DNA of 61,365 bases from Neolewinella lacunae (GTDB lineage: Bacteria; Bacteroidota; Bacteroidia; Chitinophagales; Saprospiraceae). The notes below the pieces were generated by a model. That model was not told where the DNA came from, did no database searches, and was given only the letters and a program-made list of their open reading frames with translations. The DNA lies in the NCBI RefSeq assembly GCF_014349155.1, contig NZ_JACSIT010000051.1, positions 1 through 61,365 on the forward strand, given 5' to 3'. Position numbers and translations under genes: made by a program. Of the stretch, positions 8,170-15,935 are shown piece by piece. Numbering within the stretch: the first letter of the stretch is position 1; each line of letters starts with the position of its first letter.

Positions 8170-9477
8170 CTATTCTTCTCCAGTACCAATGCTTTCGGGC
8201 GGGTCATTGGTGGCCTGAGCACTGTTGCGCAGCAGTTTATCGATCCGCGTGGCCAGCAACTGGTGGTCGTAGGCGGAGTTGCGCGAAAGCACGTTGGTCA
8301 TCAGGGCCACCAGGTAGTTCGTCCCATCGGGTTGCTCTACGATGGCGACGGAGTTCATGTAATTCATCCGGTTGCCGCGGTATTTGCCGCAGCTGGTGCC
8401 TGGCTTACAGCCGTACAGAGATCCTGATTTAAAGTAGACGGCCGCGCTATCCAGGGCGGGGGCGTGGGCGTAGCGGATACGGCGGTCGGTCATGTACATC
8501 AAACGCTTGATTTCCAGGCTGGTGGGGGCGTCGATCACCCGGCCACTTTCCAGGGCGGCCAGCCACTTCATCAGGCCGCGGGGCGAGCCGGTACTGCCGC
8601 CCTGGGGTGGCACGATGGCGCTGGCCCCACGGGTAAACATGGTGCCCAGCCGCCACTCGTCGTGGCCAATGCCGAGGTGGCGCAGTGGTTCATTGACGAC
8701 GTTCTCCGCAATGTCGCTCAGGGCTTTGCGGTTGGCGGTCCGGAAGTATTCATCAGCTTCTTCCTGCGTCAGGGTAGGGTAGCGCTGGCCGAAAACGCGC
8801 ATCAACATGGCCTCCCGCCATACTACACTGGCCGCACCGTTGTTGCTGACCGAAAGCATGTGGTCAATCCATTCGTAAAGGCTAAACTCATGTTTCGTAT
8901 TCACCTGGGGGCGGGTATAGCGTTCCGTCTCCGGGTCGTAATCGGGGATGGTGTGGTGATCATAGACGGCAAAATCTCCACCGCGGACCACCTTATTCTG
9001 CAACAAAGCCCAGCGGGCCTCAATGCTGTCCTGGTACAGGTTTTCCAGTTCACACATCAGGGCCGTGATGACGGCCAGCTTGCCTACGCTTCCGGGTTGG
9101 TAGCCCAGGTTGGCGTTCCGTTCGAGGTAACGGGGCGCGCGGCCGGCCGTAATGTCCATGATTGCCAGCGAGTAGGCCCGCCCGCCGTTGGGGATGTATT
9201 TTTCGAGTTCCGCCTCCAGGGTGGAATCCCGCGCCAGCAGGTTGGAGTCAACGGGTTGGTCGATGAGGTTGAGGCGGATATAGGGCAGGCTGTAACGGCT
9301 CCCGTAAGGCAACGTCTTGACGAAGCGGCTGGAGTCCATCCGCTCTAAGCGCACCAGCCGGCGAATGCCCGTGTGGTCAATCCCCCCGCCCACGGGGTAG
9401 CTCTCTCCCCGCTGCCAGGGGATGAACAACAGGGCGGCAATAGCCACCAGCAAGAGGGCAGAATAACGAAGTTTCAT
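8170..9477 (-). CDS. exported serine hydrolase, beta-lactamase fold (second copy type)
   Basis: 435 residues with an N-terminal hydrophobic signal or anchor (about 6-20). The fold signatures are Ser130-x-x-Lys133 (PGSVGK), SNN at 211-213 and KSG at 350-352, so the catalytic serine machinery is present. It is about 100 residues longer than the hydrolase at 3981-4970 and dissimilar outside the motifs. It carries large inserts between SxxK and SNN and after SNN. The gene follows the PPDK-like gene on the same strand with a 6-bp gap, so the two are almost certainly co-transcribed and both products are exported. The substrate is not evident; a cell-wall or peptide substrate is inference. No motif proves beta-lactamase activity. 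Confidence 0.82.
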   Translation of the reverse strand: MKLRYSALLLVAIAALLFIPWQRGESYPVGGGIDHTGIRRLVRLERMDSSRFVKTLPYGSRYSLPYIRLNLIDQPVDSNLLARDSTLEAELEKYIPNGGRAYSLAIMDITAGRAPRYLERNANLGYQPGSVGKLAVITALMCELENLYQDSIEARWALLQNKVVRGGDFAVYDHHTIPDYDPETERYTRPQVNTKHEFSLYEWIDHMLSVSNNGAASVVWREAMLMRVFGQRYPTLTQEEADEYFRTANRKALSDIAENVVNEPLRHLGIGHDEWRLGTMFTRGASAIVPPQGGSTGSPRGLMKWLAALESGRVIDAPTSLEIKRLMYMTDRRIRYAHAPALDSAAVYFKSGSLYGCKPGTSCGKYRGNRMNYMNSVAIVEQPDGTNYLVALMTNVLSRNSAYDHQLLATRIDKLLRNSAQATNDPPESIGTGEE

Positions 9478-9483
9478 TCGGAC

Positions 9484-12402
9484 TTAAATTTCCAGGGGGA
9501 CAGTAAGGTCGTAATAAATGCCTTCGGGCTGCCGGGGGCTGATGCTTTCCAGGTAGTCGGAAGACTGGGCTTGTTTGTTTTCTACGAAGGGGCGGATCTG
9601 AAAAAGCCAGATTCTGTTGTTCTGGAAGCCTAACTCAACGTCCCACGGGCCACTACCCGTCACCCCGGGCGCTTCCGGCATCACGCGTTCCACCTCGGCG
9701 GCGAGCTTACGGAGTTCCAGCAGGTTGGCTTCCGAAAGGATGCGCTGGTGGAAGGGGGCGGACAGCATCACCGAACCTCCCGTGGCGGGCAGGCGACGGT
9801 GAAACCGTTCGCGGGCGGGACTGAGCAAAACGGTGCGGCCGGTATAATCCAGCAGGTAAGCTTCGGCGGCCTGCCCATCCACCGCTCCGCCAGCGCCACG
9901 GCTGAAGGCCACCGTCACGTCGTCTTCCCGCCCCGAAGCAACGCCTTTGGTGATCATCACCCCGGAGTAGTCTACGTCCACACTCGGAATGATCAGGATG
10001 CTGGGATAGACGTTCTCGGGGTTGAGGAGGTAACGCTGCCGCCAACGGTAGCTCCGCTCGGTGTAAGGACTGGCCCATACCTTCTTGATGCCGTCGATGA
10101 TGGCCGCAGGATCCACGGCATTGAACACCGTCAGGTTGAGGCCCGCGCCCGTAAAATCGGGCAGGTCTTCCATGTTGGTGTCGGAACGAAGAAAAACGGG
10201 GACTTTCCCGAGCGCATCGCCCAGTACCGTCCGGAAGCTGTCCTGGAGCGCCTGGATGAGACCGGGGTCCAGCTGAATTTCCAGGATGGCTTCGCGCAGG
10301 ATATCCAACTGGGCCAGGGTGTAGGCTTCCACTTCCGTGGCGGAGCGTCCACTTTCTTCCATCTTGCGGGCTTCGGCAAAGCGCTCGTTCAGGAAGGCCC
10401 AGTAGGACTTGCCTCCCTGGCCGGGCATGGGCTGGTCCAGGTGAGCCCGGAAAATGCCAAAGGGAATGACGAGTCCTTCCACTACTTTTTCGGGGAAGAG
10501 GGCCTTGAGCTGGCCCAGGTTGGCGGCTTTGGGGCCACAGAGTTTGCCACTGTCCTTGCTCCGCACTTCCCGCATGTTGAGGACCCGGCGGACGTCGAGG
10601 CGGATGTTTTCAACGGGGACGGTGATGCGGTCGGTTTTTCTTTCGGTTTGGGTGAAGAGGGCCTTTTCGGTGTCGGTCAGGTCAGCGGCTTTTTTCATGA
10701 CGATGGTTCCTCCGTTGGACACGGCGTAGAAGACCTCCTGGCCGTCGTACTTGCGCAGTGCCCGGAACTGCTCGTCGGTGAGCACTGCGTTGGGGATGCC
10801 CAGGTTGCGGGCCAGCAGTTGGACGTGGCTGACCATATTGCCTTCATTGACGGTGGCAATGCCGCCTACGGGCTTGAGGTCGGCCGGCGGCGTGGCGAAG
10901 ACGTAGATGTCGGTAGCGTTCACTTCCAATTCTTCCGGGGTGCCTTCGATTACGTGGAGGGTACCTTTTGCGTAGCCGGGGTTGAGCCCGCGAAGCTGGC
11001 CCTGGTTGGGCACGTCCAGCATGGCGTTGTTGAGGTTGCCGGCAATGGCTACCCAGTCGCCCAATTTACCCACTGCATTGCCGAGTGGGAGGAGCACGGA
11101 ACTCCGGATACGGTCGTCAAGGAAACCCTGGGCTTTGGGTTCGAAGGCGGTGTAGCGTTCCACTACCTCACCGTACACCGCCCGGTTGGTAGCGGTGCCC
11201 CATTCGACGACCCGGCGGGCGTTATCGAGGTAATTCTCCAGCATGTAGGGGAAGACGTAGCGATAGTTCATATCGGCCAGCTGGAGGGCGGCGGCTTCAA
11301 ATTCCCACTGCTCGACCAGGCCAGCCCCTGCGGCGGCTTCGGCCAGGTAGCAGATTTTTTCGGTCAGGGCCCGGGCGTCGTTTGCTTTCCAGTCGTTAGC
11401 GGAAGTGAAGATGATGGTTTCCAGGATCAGGCTGGCGTCGAGCAAAGGCAGGCGATCCTGGTCCCGTTCGTCCAGCAGGCCCAGACGAATTTCCCAGAGT
11501 AAGTCGGCCGCAGCCGTTACCCGGCCCATGGTGTTGGGCACGGAGGGGTTGGTAGCGTGGTATTCGGTAAAGGCGGTGAGTTTGGGCTTCAGGGCGCTTT
11601 CGCCACCGAGTTGTTCGATGTGGGGGAGAAGATCGGCGACCAGGTCGTGGCTCAGGTAAGCGGTACGGATATCGTCGGCCAGGGTTTGGGTGGCTTCGAC
11701 CAGTTGCAGGGTGGCAAGTTCATCCTGGTGTTCCCGCAGGAAGCTTTCCACGGCGGCGGCATCTTTGCCTTCCGGCTGCCCGTGAATTTTGGTGCGCAGG
11801 GCCATGAACTTCGGGTAAGTATCGGCGATGTACTTCGAGTCGGCCCGGATTTTCTGGGTCAGGTTCGTATCGTTGTTGTGGGGAATGTCCTTTACCGCCT
11901 GGCGGATGAGGTAAAAGTTGGCGGCAACTTCTTCGTCTTTGGCCAGCAGCCAGGCAAAAAACTTGCGTCCCCAGGCCATTTCGTCTTCCACCTGAAAAGC
12001 GCCGCGGTAGTACTGGGCCTGGCGCAGGATCCAGCCGTCGTCAATAGCCGCCAGGTAGTTGCCGAGCTGGTACTGGATGAGGCGGGAGTGGTTGTTGGCT
12101 TCGTCCCAAAACTTGGCCCGATCGGTAGGTGCCAGAATTTGCCCCAGAAAGAGGTGTTCGTCGCGCCCCAGGTTGATGACTTCCGTTTTATAGCGGGCGT
12201 GCTGGCGGTTTTCTTTGCTGGGCTCGGGGCAGGGGTCCTTGGGTTCGCGGACGTCCCCGGAGGCACAAAACCAGCGGATGTCGCGGTAAGGACCACGGGG
12301 ATCTTCCTTGTATTTGGCCACCAAGGCACTTACGTCAGTCTGGGCGGCAAGAGCCGCTAAGCAGGAGAAAGCCAGGGAGGTAAAGAGCAGTCTAAGCGAC
12401 AT
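9484..12402 (-). CDS. exported PEP-synthase/PPDK-like protein (ATP-grasp kinase domain)
   Basis: 972 residues with a clear N-terminal signal peptide (LLFTSLAFSCLAALAAQ). Residues of about 25-460 are a helical region I do not recognise. About 470-560 resembles the swivelling phosphohistidine domain of PEP-utilising enzymes (GNMVSHVQLLARNLGIPN; His526 would be the phosphorylated residue). About 620-940 resembles the PPDK/PEP-synthase ATP-binding domain (GPKAANLGQLK, FLRSDTNMEDLPDFTGAG, DVELGFQNNRIWLFQIRPF). The C-terminal PEP/pyruvate-binding barrel is missing. The domain order (His domain before ATP domain) recalls starch/glucan water dikinases more than PEP synthase. An ATP-dependent enzyme behind a signal peptide is odd. 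It is first in a two-gene operon with the serine hydrolase. Confidence 0.75.
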   Translation of the reverse strand: MSLRLLFTSLAFSCLAALAAQTDVSALVAKYKEDPRGPYRDIRWFCASGDVREPKDPCPEPSKENRQHARYKTEVINLGRDEHLFLGQILAPTDRAKFWDEANNHSRLIQYQLGNYLAAIDDGWILRQAQYYRGAFQVEDEMAWGRKFFAWLLAKDEEVAANFYLIRQAVKDIPHNNDTNLTQKIRADSKYIADTYPKFMALRTKIHGQPEGKDAAAVESFLREHQDELATLQLVEATQTLADDIRTAYLSHDLVADLLPHIEQLGGESALKPKLTAFTEYHATNPSVPNTMGRVTAAADLLWEIRLGLLDERDQDRLPLLDASLILETIIFTSANDWKANDARALTEKICYLAEAAAGAGLVEQWEFEAAALQLADMNYRYVFPYMLENYLDNARRVVEWGTATNRAVYGEVVERYTAFEPKAQGFLDDRIRSSVLLPLGNAVGKLGDWVAIAGNLNNAMLDVPNQGQLRGLNPGYAKGTLHVIEGTPEELEVNATDIYVFATPPADLKPVGGIATVNEGNMVSHVQLLARNLGIPNAVLTDEQFRALRKYDGQEVFYAVSNGGTIVMKKAADLTDTEKALFTQTERKTDRITVPVENIRLDVRRVLNMREVRSKDSGKLCGPKAANLGQLKALFPEKVVEGLVIPFGIFRAHLDQPMPGQGGKSYWAFLNERFAEARKMEESGRSATEVEAYTLAQLDILREAILEIQLDPGLIQALQDSFRTVLGDALGKVPVFLRSDTNMEDLPDFTGAGLNLTVFNAVDPAAIIDGIKKVWASPYTERSYRWRQRYLLNPENVYPSILIIPSVDVDYSGVMITKGVASGREDDVTVAFSRGAGGAVDGQAAEAYLLDYTGRTVLLSPARERFHRRLPATGGSVMLSAPFHQRILSEANLLELRKLAAEVERVMPEAPGVTGSGPWDVELGFQNNRIWLFQIRPFVENKQAQSSDYLESISPRQPEGIYYDLTVPLEI

Positions 12403-12744
12403 CGGCGAGGGGGGAGGCTAATGGAATAGGGAAACAAAAAAACAAGGACCTGCCTACTTTACTGGAAAATGGCCGCACTTGTTTGCCCGGGAGCATAATT
12501 TATGCGTAAAGTTCGGTCATTGCACCCGCTTTTTACGGTTCACCGCCGGAAAATTAAGCGGGTTTGCGGCTTTGTTGCGGGCGATGTCAGGGCTGGCAGG
12601 GTAGGGGGGCGTCTTTTTGGTCGTGGGGGAACTTTGCTCCCCGTGGCGTTTGTCCGCGCTGTGTCGATTATCTTAACCCCGCTTAAAGTCACTTCATTGC
12701 CAGCACATCCTTCCCCCGCTCCTTTACCGTTCCCGGCACCTGCG
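12403..12744. other. spacer between divergent transcription units
   Basis: Gene-free as I read it. The open frame running upstream of dctP from 12502 has no coding character, and its translation would put about 100 residues ahead of a lipoprotein signal. A degenerate relative of the dispersed repeat (GCACCTGCG, then GCGCCCC) lies near 12736-12756. No confident promoter box was found. Confidence 0.5.
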
Positions 12745-13743
12745 TTGAGCGCCCCCGTGCTGCTGACCTCCTCCGTGCGCTTGCTGTTGCTGGCGTGCGC
12801 GCTGGGCTGTCTTTTTTCCTGTGGGGAGATCAGCGAGGGGAAAACGCTGCGCCTGGCCCACGGCCTGGACGTGAGCCACCCCGTACACGGCGGCATGGTG
12901 CGGATGGGCGAGGTGCTCGACTCGATCAGCGACGGGCAATTGCGGCTCAAAATTTACTCCGGCGGCCAGCTCGGCACCGAGAGCCAGAACCTGGAACTGC
13001 TCCAGCTCGGGTCTTTGGCCATGACGAAAGTCTCCGCCGCGGTGATGGAACGCTTCGCCCCTGCCTACAGCGTGTTGAGCCTGCCTTATCTGTTTGAGGA
13101 CCGCGAAACCAGCTTCCGGGTGCTCGATGGCCCGGTCGGGCAGGAATTGCTCGCCCAGGGCGCCGCAGCCCGCTTGCGGGGACTCACCTTTTTCGATGCC
13201 GGCACCCGCAGTTTTTACACGAAATCTGCGCCGGTGCGGACGCCCGCCGACGTGGTGGGCAAGAAAGTGAGGGTCCAGAACTCGCCCATGGCCGTTGACC
13301 TGATCAAAAGCCTCGGCGGCAGCCCCACGCCCATCAGCTACGGCGAACTCTACACTGCCCTGCAACAGGGCGTAGTGGATGCGGCGGAGAACAACCTGCC
13401 TAGTTACTACACCAGCCGCCACTACGAAGTCACTCCTTACTACAGTTACGACCGGCATACGGCGGTCCCCGACGTCCTAGTCATCGGCACGGCCACCTGG
13501 GAAAAACTCAGTGGGCAGGAGCGGGACTGGCTGGCCGTAGCCGCCCGGAGCGCCACCACCTTCCAGCGCGAGAGCTGGCAGGCGGCCGAGGAAGAGGCGG
13601 TGCGGGAGCTGACCAAAGCGGGCGTGACCTTCACCGAAGTGGATGCCGCTGCCTTCCGCGCGGCCGTTGAGCAGATGTACACCGCCGCCCGGCAGGATCC
13701 TGACCTGGCCCCTATTCTGGAACGAATCCTCACTGCCCAATGA
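12745..13743 (+). CDS. dctP: TRAP transporter substrate-binding lipoprotein DctP
   Basis: Periplasmic solute receptor of a tripartite ATP-independent transporter for a carboxylate-type substrate. The open frame extends back to 12502. I choose the TTG at 12745 (GTG at 12757 is the alternative) because it places a lipoprotein signal (LLLLACALGCLFSC) at the N-terminus. The mature part shows DctP features: TLRLAHGL at the start, GGQLGTESQNLELLQLG, RTPADVVGKKVRVQNSPM (the Arg of this segment binds the substrate carboxylate in the family) and GVVDAAENNLPSYYTSRHYEV. Its last four bases overlap the dctQ start (ATGA), so the three genes form one operon. C4-dicarboxylates or sugar acids are likely substrates, but the ligand is not determined by sequence alone. 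Confidence 0.9.
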   Translation: MSAPVLLTSSVRLLLLACALGCLFSCGEISEGKTLRLAHGLDVSHPVHGGMVRMGEVLDSISDGQLRLKIYSGGQLGTESQNLELLQLGSLAMTKVSAAVMERFAPAYSVLSLPYLFEDRETSFRVLDGPVGQELLAQGAAARLRGLTFFDAGTRSFYTKSAPVRTPADVVGKKVRVQNSPMAVDLIKSLGGSPTPISYGELYTALQQGVVDAAENNLPSYYTSRHYEVTPYYSYDRHTAVPDVLVIGTATWEKLSGQERDWLAVAARSATTFQRESWQAAEEEAVRELTKAGVTFTEVDAAAFRAAVEQMYTAARQDPDLAPILERILTAQ

Positions 13744-14192
13744 AGCCCCTGAAATTCCTCGGTTACCTCTGTGCGCTGCTCCTGGCCGTGCAGGTCGTCG
13801 TCGTCCTCTGGGGCGTCATTACCCGCTACGCTCTGGGCAACCAGGCGGGCTGGACGGAAGAGCTGGCCGGATACCTGCTCATCTGGATCAGTCTGATGGG
13901 CGCCGCTTACGCCGTGGGCACCCGCAGCCACATTGCCATTTCGCTTTTTCCCGATGGATTGCCGCCGGCGCGCCGGCGGCGCGTCAACCGCATCATCGAT
14001 GGACTCATCCTTTGCTTTGCCGTAGCCGTAATGATGGTGGGGGGCAGCTACTACGTGTGGCTCACCCTCAGTCTGGGGCAGCGGGCCCCTTCCCTCCAGC
14101 TGCCCGTAGGCCTGGTGTACCTGGCGGTGCCGGTGGCGGGGCTCTTCGTCAGTTTCTTTCAGCTTAAAGACCTTATATATGGACGGGATTGA
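13740..14192 (+). CDS. dctQ: TRAP transporter small permease DctQ
   Basis: 150 residues with four hydrophobic helices, the standard size and topology of the small TRAP membrane subunit. Recognisable features are RYALGNQAGWTEELAGYLLIWISLMGAAYAVGTRSHI, given here only as a family-type block at about residues 27-63, and a loop rich in Arg (PPARRRRVNR) before the third helix. The start overlaps the dctP stop by four bases, and the end overlaps the dctM start by 14 bases, implying translational coupling. It bridges DctP delivery to the DctM transport channel in the inner membrane. Confidence 0.92.
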   Translation: MKPLKFLGYLCALLLAVQVVVVLWGVITRYALGNQAGWTEELAGYLLIWISLMGAAYAVGTRSHIAISLFPDGLPPARRRRVNRIIDGLILCFAVAVMMVGGSYYVWLTLSLGQRAPSLQLPVGLVYLAVPVAGLFVSFFQLKDLIYGRD

Positions 14193-15474
14193 AGTGGCCG
14201 TGATGGTGATCAGCTTTTTGGCCCTGCTTAGCCTGGGGGTTCCGGTGGCCTGGACGCTGGGCCTCACTGCCATGCTCACCCTGCTGACGACGATGGATGG
14301 CCTCGTGGCGGTCGGGACGGTGGCCCAACGGATGGCTACGGGCCTGGACAGCTTCAGCCTGCTGGCCATCCCCTTCTTCATCCTGGCGGGGCAACTGATG
14401 AACCGGGGAGGGCTGGCGCGGCGCCTGATCGACTTTGCCAAGGCCCTCGTTGGTCCCCTGCCCGGGGGCCTGGCGGCCGTCAACGTCGTAGCGGCCATGC
14501 TTTTCGGGGCCATTGCCGGGTCGGCGGCGGCGGCGGCCAGCGCCATTGGCAGCATCATGACCAAGCGGATGGAAGACGAAGGCTACCCCCGCCCTTTTTC
14601 CGCCGCCGTCAACATCACCTCTGCCACTACCGGCCTGATCATTCCGCCCAGCAACATCCTCATCGTTTACAGCCTGGCTTCCGGCGGCGTATCCATCGCT
14701 GCCCTCTTTGTGGCGGGCTACGTGCCGGGCATCCTCACCGGCCTGCTGCTCATCGTGGCGGCAGCCATTTACGCCCGGCGGAAGGGCTACCCCAACGGCG
14801 AGGGCTGGAGTGCCGGGCTGATTTTGCGCACCTTCGGCGGGGCAATGCCGAGTTTGTTGCTGCTGGTGGTCGTCATCGGCGGCATCGTGGCGGGCGTATT
14901 CACCGCCACCGAAGCCAGTGCCGTGGCCGTGGCCTACTGCCTTTTGCTGGCCTTCCTCTACGGCGAAATCAAGTTGAAAGACCTGCCGGAGGTATTCACC
15001 GAAAGCGTCAATACCACCGCCATTGTGCTGCTATTGGTCTCCACCTCGCTGGCCCTGAGTTGGGTGATGAGCTACGAAAATTTACCCCAGGCCATCACCG
15101 AAGGCCTGCTGGGCATTAGCGACAACCCCATCGTCATTCTCCTGCTCATCAACCTCATCTTGTTGGTGGTGGGCATTTTTATGGACATGACCCCGGCGGT
15201 ACTCATCTTCACGCCCATCTTTTTGCCCGTGGCCATCAAGCTGGGCATGGACCCCGTACACTTCGGCATCATGATGGTGCTCAACCTCTGCATCGGGCTC
15301 TGCACCCCGCCGGTGGGAACGGTCCTCTTCGTCGGCGTTGGCGTCGCCCAGGTCAAAATCACCCAGGTACTGCGCCCCCTCATGCCCCTGTTTTTGGTGA
15401 TGTTGCTGGCCCTGCTGCTCGTGACTTTCTTCCCGCCCCTCACCCTTTGGTTGCCGGATTGGTTGCTGGAATAG
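14179..15474 (+). CDS. dctM: TRAP transporter large permease DctM
   Basis: 431 residues, entirely membrane-embedded with about 12 helices, the sodium-coupled transport subunit of the TRAP system. Family hallmarks include FSLLAIPFFILAGQLMNRGG, GSAAAAASAIGSIM followed by PSNILIVYSLASGG, ATEASAVAVAY, and MDMTPAVLIFTPIFLPVA near the C-terminus, with GLCTPPVGTVLFVG as the second re-entrant hairpin. Length and motifs are normal, so this operon should encode a working importer. A dispersed-repeat copy begins within the stop codon, so the 3' end of this mRNA probably includes that element. Confidence 0.95.
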   Translation: MDGIEVAVMVISFLALLSLGVPVAWTLGLTAMLTLLTTMDGLVAVGTVAQRMATGLDSFSLLAIPFFILAGQLMNRGGLARRLIDFAKALVGPLPGGLAAVNVVAAMLFGAIAGSAAAAASAIGSIMTKRMEDEGYPRPFSAAVNITSATTGLIIPPSNILIVYSLASGGVSIAALFVAGYVPGILTGLLLIVAAAIYARRKGYPNGEGWSAGLILRTFGGAMPSLLLLVVVIGGIVAGVFTATEASAVAVAYCLLLAFLYGEIKLKDLPEVFTESVNTTAIVLLLVSTSLALSWVMSYENLPQAITEGLLGISDNPIVILLLINLILLVVGIFMDMTPAVLIFTPIFLPVAIKLGMDPVHFGIMMVLNLCIGLCTPPVGTVLFVGVGVAQVKITQVLRPLMPLFLVMLLALLLVTFFPPLTLWLPDWLLE

Positions 15475-15491
15475 GGCGCGGCCGCAGGTGC
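15474..15491 (+). repeat. 18-bp dispersed repeat overlapping a stop codon
   Basis: Perfect GGGCGCGGCCGCAGGTGC; its first base is the last base of the dctM stop codon. Confidence 0.85.
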
Positions 15492-15638
15492 AAGGTATGG
15501 ACGCCCCCCCAACCCCCCGGGGGGCGCAGCAAGGGAAGTCCGAACGCCGGCTCAGGGTAAGAAGCCGGCTGGAATACCCCTTCCCGGGCCGGTTCCGGGC
15601 AAAATTTTGCGCTTTACCGCAATTCTGGCAGATAAATG

Positions 15639-15670
15639 TTGGTGGTACATCACATAAATGTTTATGTTTG
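15639..15670 (+). promoter_or_regulatory. Bacteroidota-type promoter for the giant gene
   Basis: TTG at 15639-15641 and TATGTTTG at 15663-15670 with a 21-bp spacer fit the -33 TTG / -7 TAnnTTTG consensus of this phylum. It lies about 265 bp before the ATG of the 3580-residue gene, leaving a long leader. Confidence 0.55.
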
Positions 15671-15850
15671 CCGTGAGAAATTGCTGAAACTCTTCCGTGC
15701 GGCAATTTCCTGGACTAGTTTTGAAAGCTTTTATCTACACCTGAGTAAAACAAGTAAGACTAAAGATAACCGCGTTCACGGGTCCGCCCGGGTGCGCTAT
15801 TGTTGTGTTCGGATTGACTAGAAAACGCCAGATCAGAAACCAAAAGAGCT

Positions 15851-15865
15851 CCGACCCCGCGTCGG
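15851..15865 (+). promoter_or_regulatory. leader hairpin
   Basis: CCGAC-CCCGC-GTCGG followed by TTTATTT, between the putative promoter and the giant gene. It could be an attenuator or the terminator of an upstream unit; no uORF was recognised. Confidence 0.35.
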
Positions 15866-15935
15866 TTTATTTGCATAACCACTTCAACCCACATCGTCCC
15901 TTTAAGGCGTACATCCCAAACAAATCGTTTTCCCT

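Noticed and set aside
9748-11502. 584-residue frame opposite the PPDK-like gene
   Set aside because: Mirror frame of a coding gene with a clear signal peptide and domain motifs on the other strand.
12502-12744. N-terminal extension of dctP
   Set aside because: Would place about 80 residues ahead of a lipoprotein signal, which is not compatible with export.
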